In this document: positions 63,701-64,000 of the stretch, piece by piece
Layout of the letters: each line of letters starts with the position of its first letter
Numbering within the stretch: the first letter of the stretch is position 1
Source of the DNA: Mimachlamys varia
Lineage: Eukaryota; Mollusca; Bivalvia; Pectinida; Pectinidae
DNA: 64,000 nucleotides
Assembly (NCBI GenBank): GCA_947623455.1
Contig: OX392529.1
Coordinates: 7,626,001 to 7,690,000, forward strand
Reading direction: 5' to 3'
Program-made: the position numbers and the translations under genes
The notes under the pieces: generated by a model
What the model saw: the letters and a program-made list of their open reading frames with translations, nothing else
Told to the model about the DNA's origin: nothing
Database searches by the model: none

Positions 63701-64000
63701 AGGATCTATTCTCCACATACTACAGGAGATATACTCCACCTACTACAAGAGACATACCCCACCTACTTCAGGAGATATACCCCACCTACTACAAGAGATA
63801 TACTCCACCTACTACAAGAGATATACTCCACCTACTACAAGAGATATACTCCACCTACTACAAGAGATATACTCAACCTACTACAAGATATATACTCCAC
63901 CTACTACAAGATATATACTCCACCTACTAGAAGAGATATACTCCACCTACTACAAGAGATATACTCCACCTACTACAAGAGACACACTCCACCTACTACA
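60776..64000. repeat. 23-bp minisatellite, ~140 copies, runs off the right edge
   Basis: Unit: GAGATATACTCCACCTACTA followed by CAA or TAA, with variants GATATATACT, AGGAGATATA and ACCCCACC. Left copies (60,950-61,290) carry TATAA almost uniformly; most others carry ACAA. A segment with the rare variants CACCTGCTACAACAG and ATATATCCCACC occurs at 62,101 and again at 62,676, 575 bp (25 x 23) apart, so the array also grew by block duplication. The true length is unknown. Confidence 0.98.

Overview
The window is eukaryotic (split gene with GT-AG introns, AT-rich non-coding DNA, tRNA-derived SINE copies, retroelement debris, many minisatellites). The one convincing protein-coding gene is a Distal-less/Dlx homeobox gene on the minus strand. 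The protein class, the SINE and the repeat load suggest a lophotrochozoan, probably a bivalve mollusc; the species-level guess is inference.

Layout. Positions 1-14,446 hold the 5' part of the Dlx gene: coding exon 1 (14,446-14,149), intron 1 (2.76 kb), coding exon 2 (11,384-11,170, homeodomain residues 1-44) and the beginning of a last intron of at least 11 kb. The exon with the end of homeodomain helix 3 and the C-terminus was not found and should lie beyond the left edge. Positions 14.5-21.6 kb are the upstream flank, with two motif clusters that could be regulatory (a 22-bp repeat carrying TTACGTAA sites at 19.6 kb and a TAATTA-rich patch at 21.5 kb) and one full-length tRNA-like SINE.

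From 21.6 kb to the right end I see no gene. This stretch has at least nine tandem arrays (44-bp, 34-bp, 34-bp, mixed 51/56/63-bp, 40-bp, 87-bp, 53-bp, 46/35-bp and 23-bp units), together about 14 kb. Between them are a palindromic MITE-like element (22.6 kb), a 1.77-kb quasi-palindrome (25.2-27.0 kb), and a dispersed retroelement family of at least seven fragments. Several fragments share the same 3' end and are 5'-truncated; one lies just downstream of a reverse-transcriptase fragment with a YIDD motif. The longest open frames in the window are by-products of tandem repeats and are not called as genes.

I found no clearly new biological system. The most informative unusual structures are the 53.65-59.41 kb array, where a 35-bp unit looks derived from a 46-bp unit by a small deletion between GGTA direct repeats and both are then packaged in a 1.25-kb higher-order repeat, and the 25 kb quasi-palindrome.
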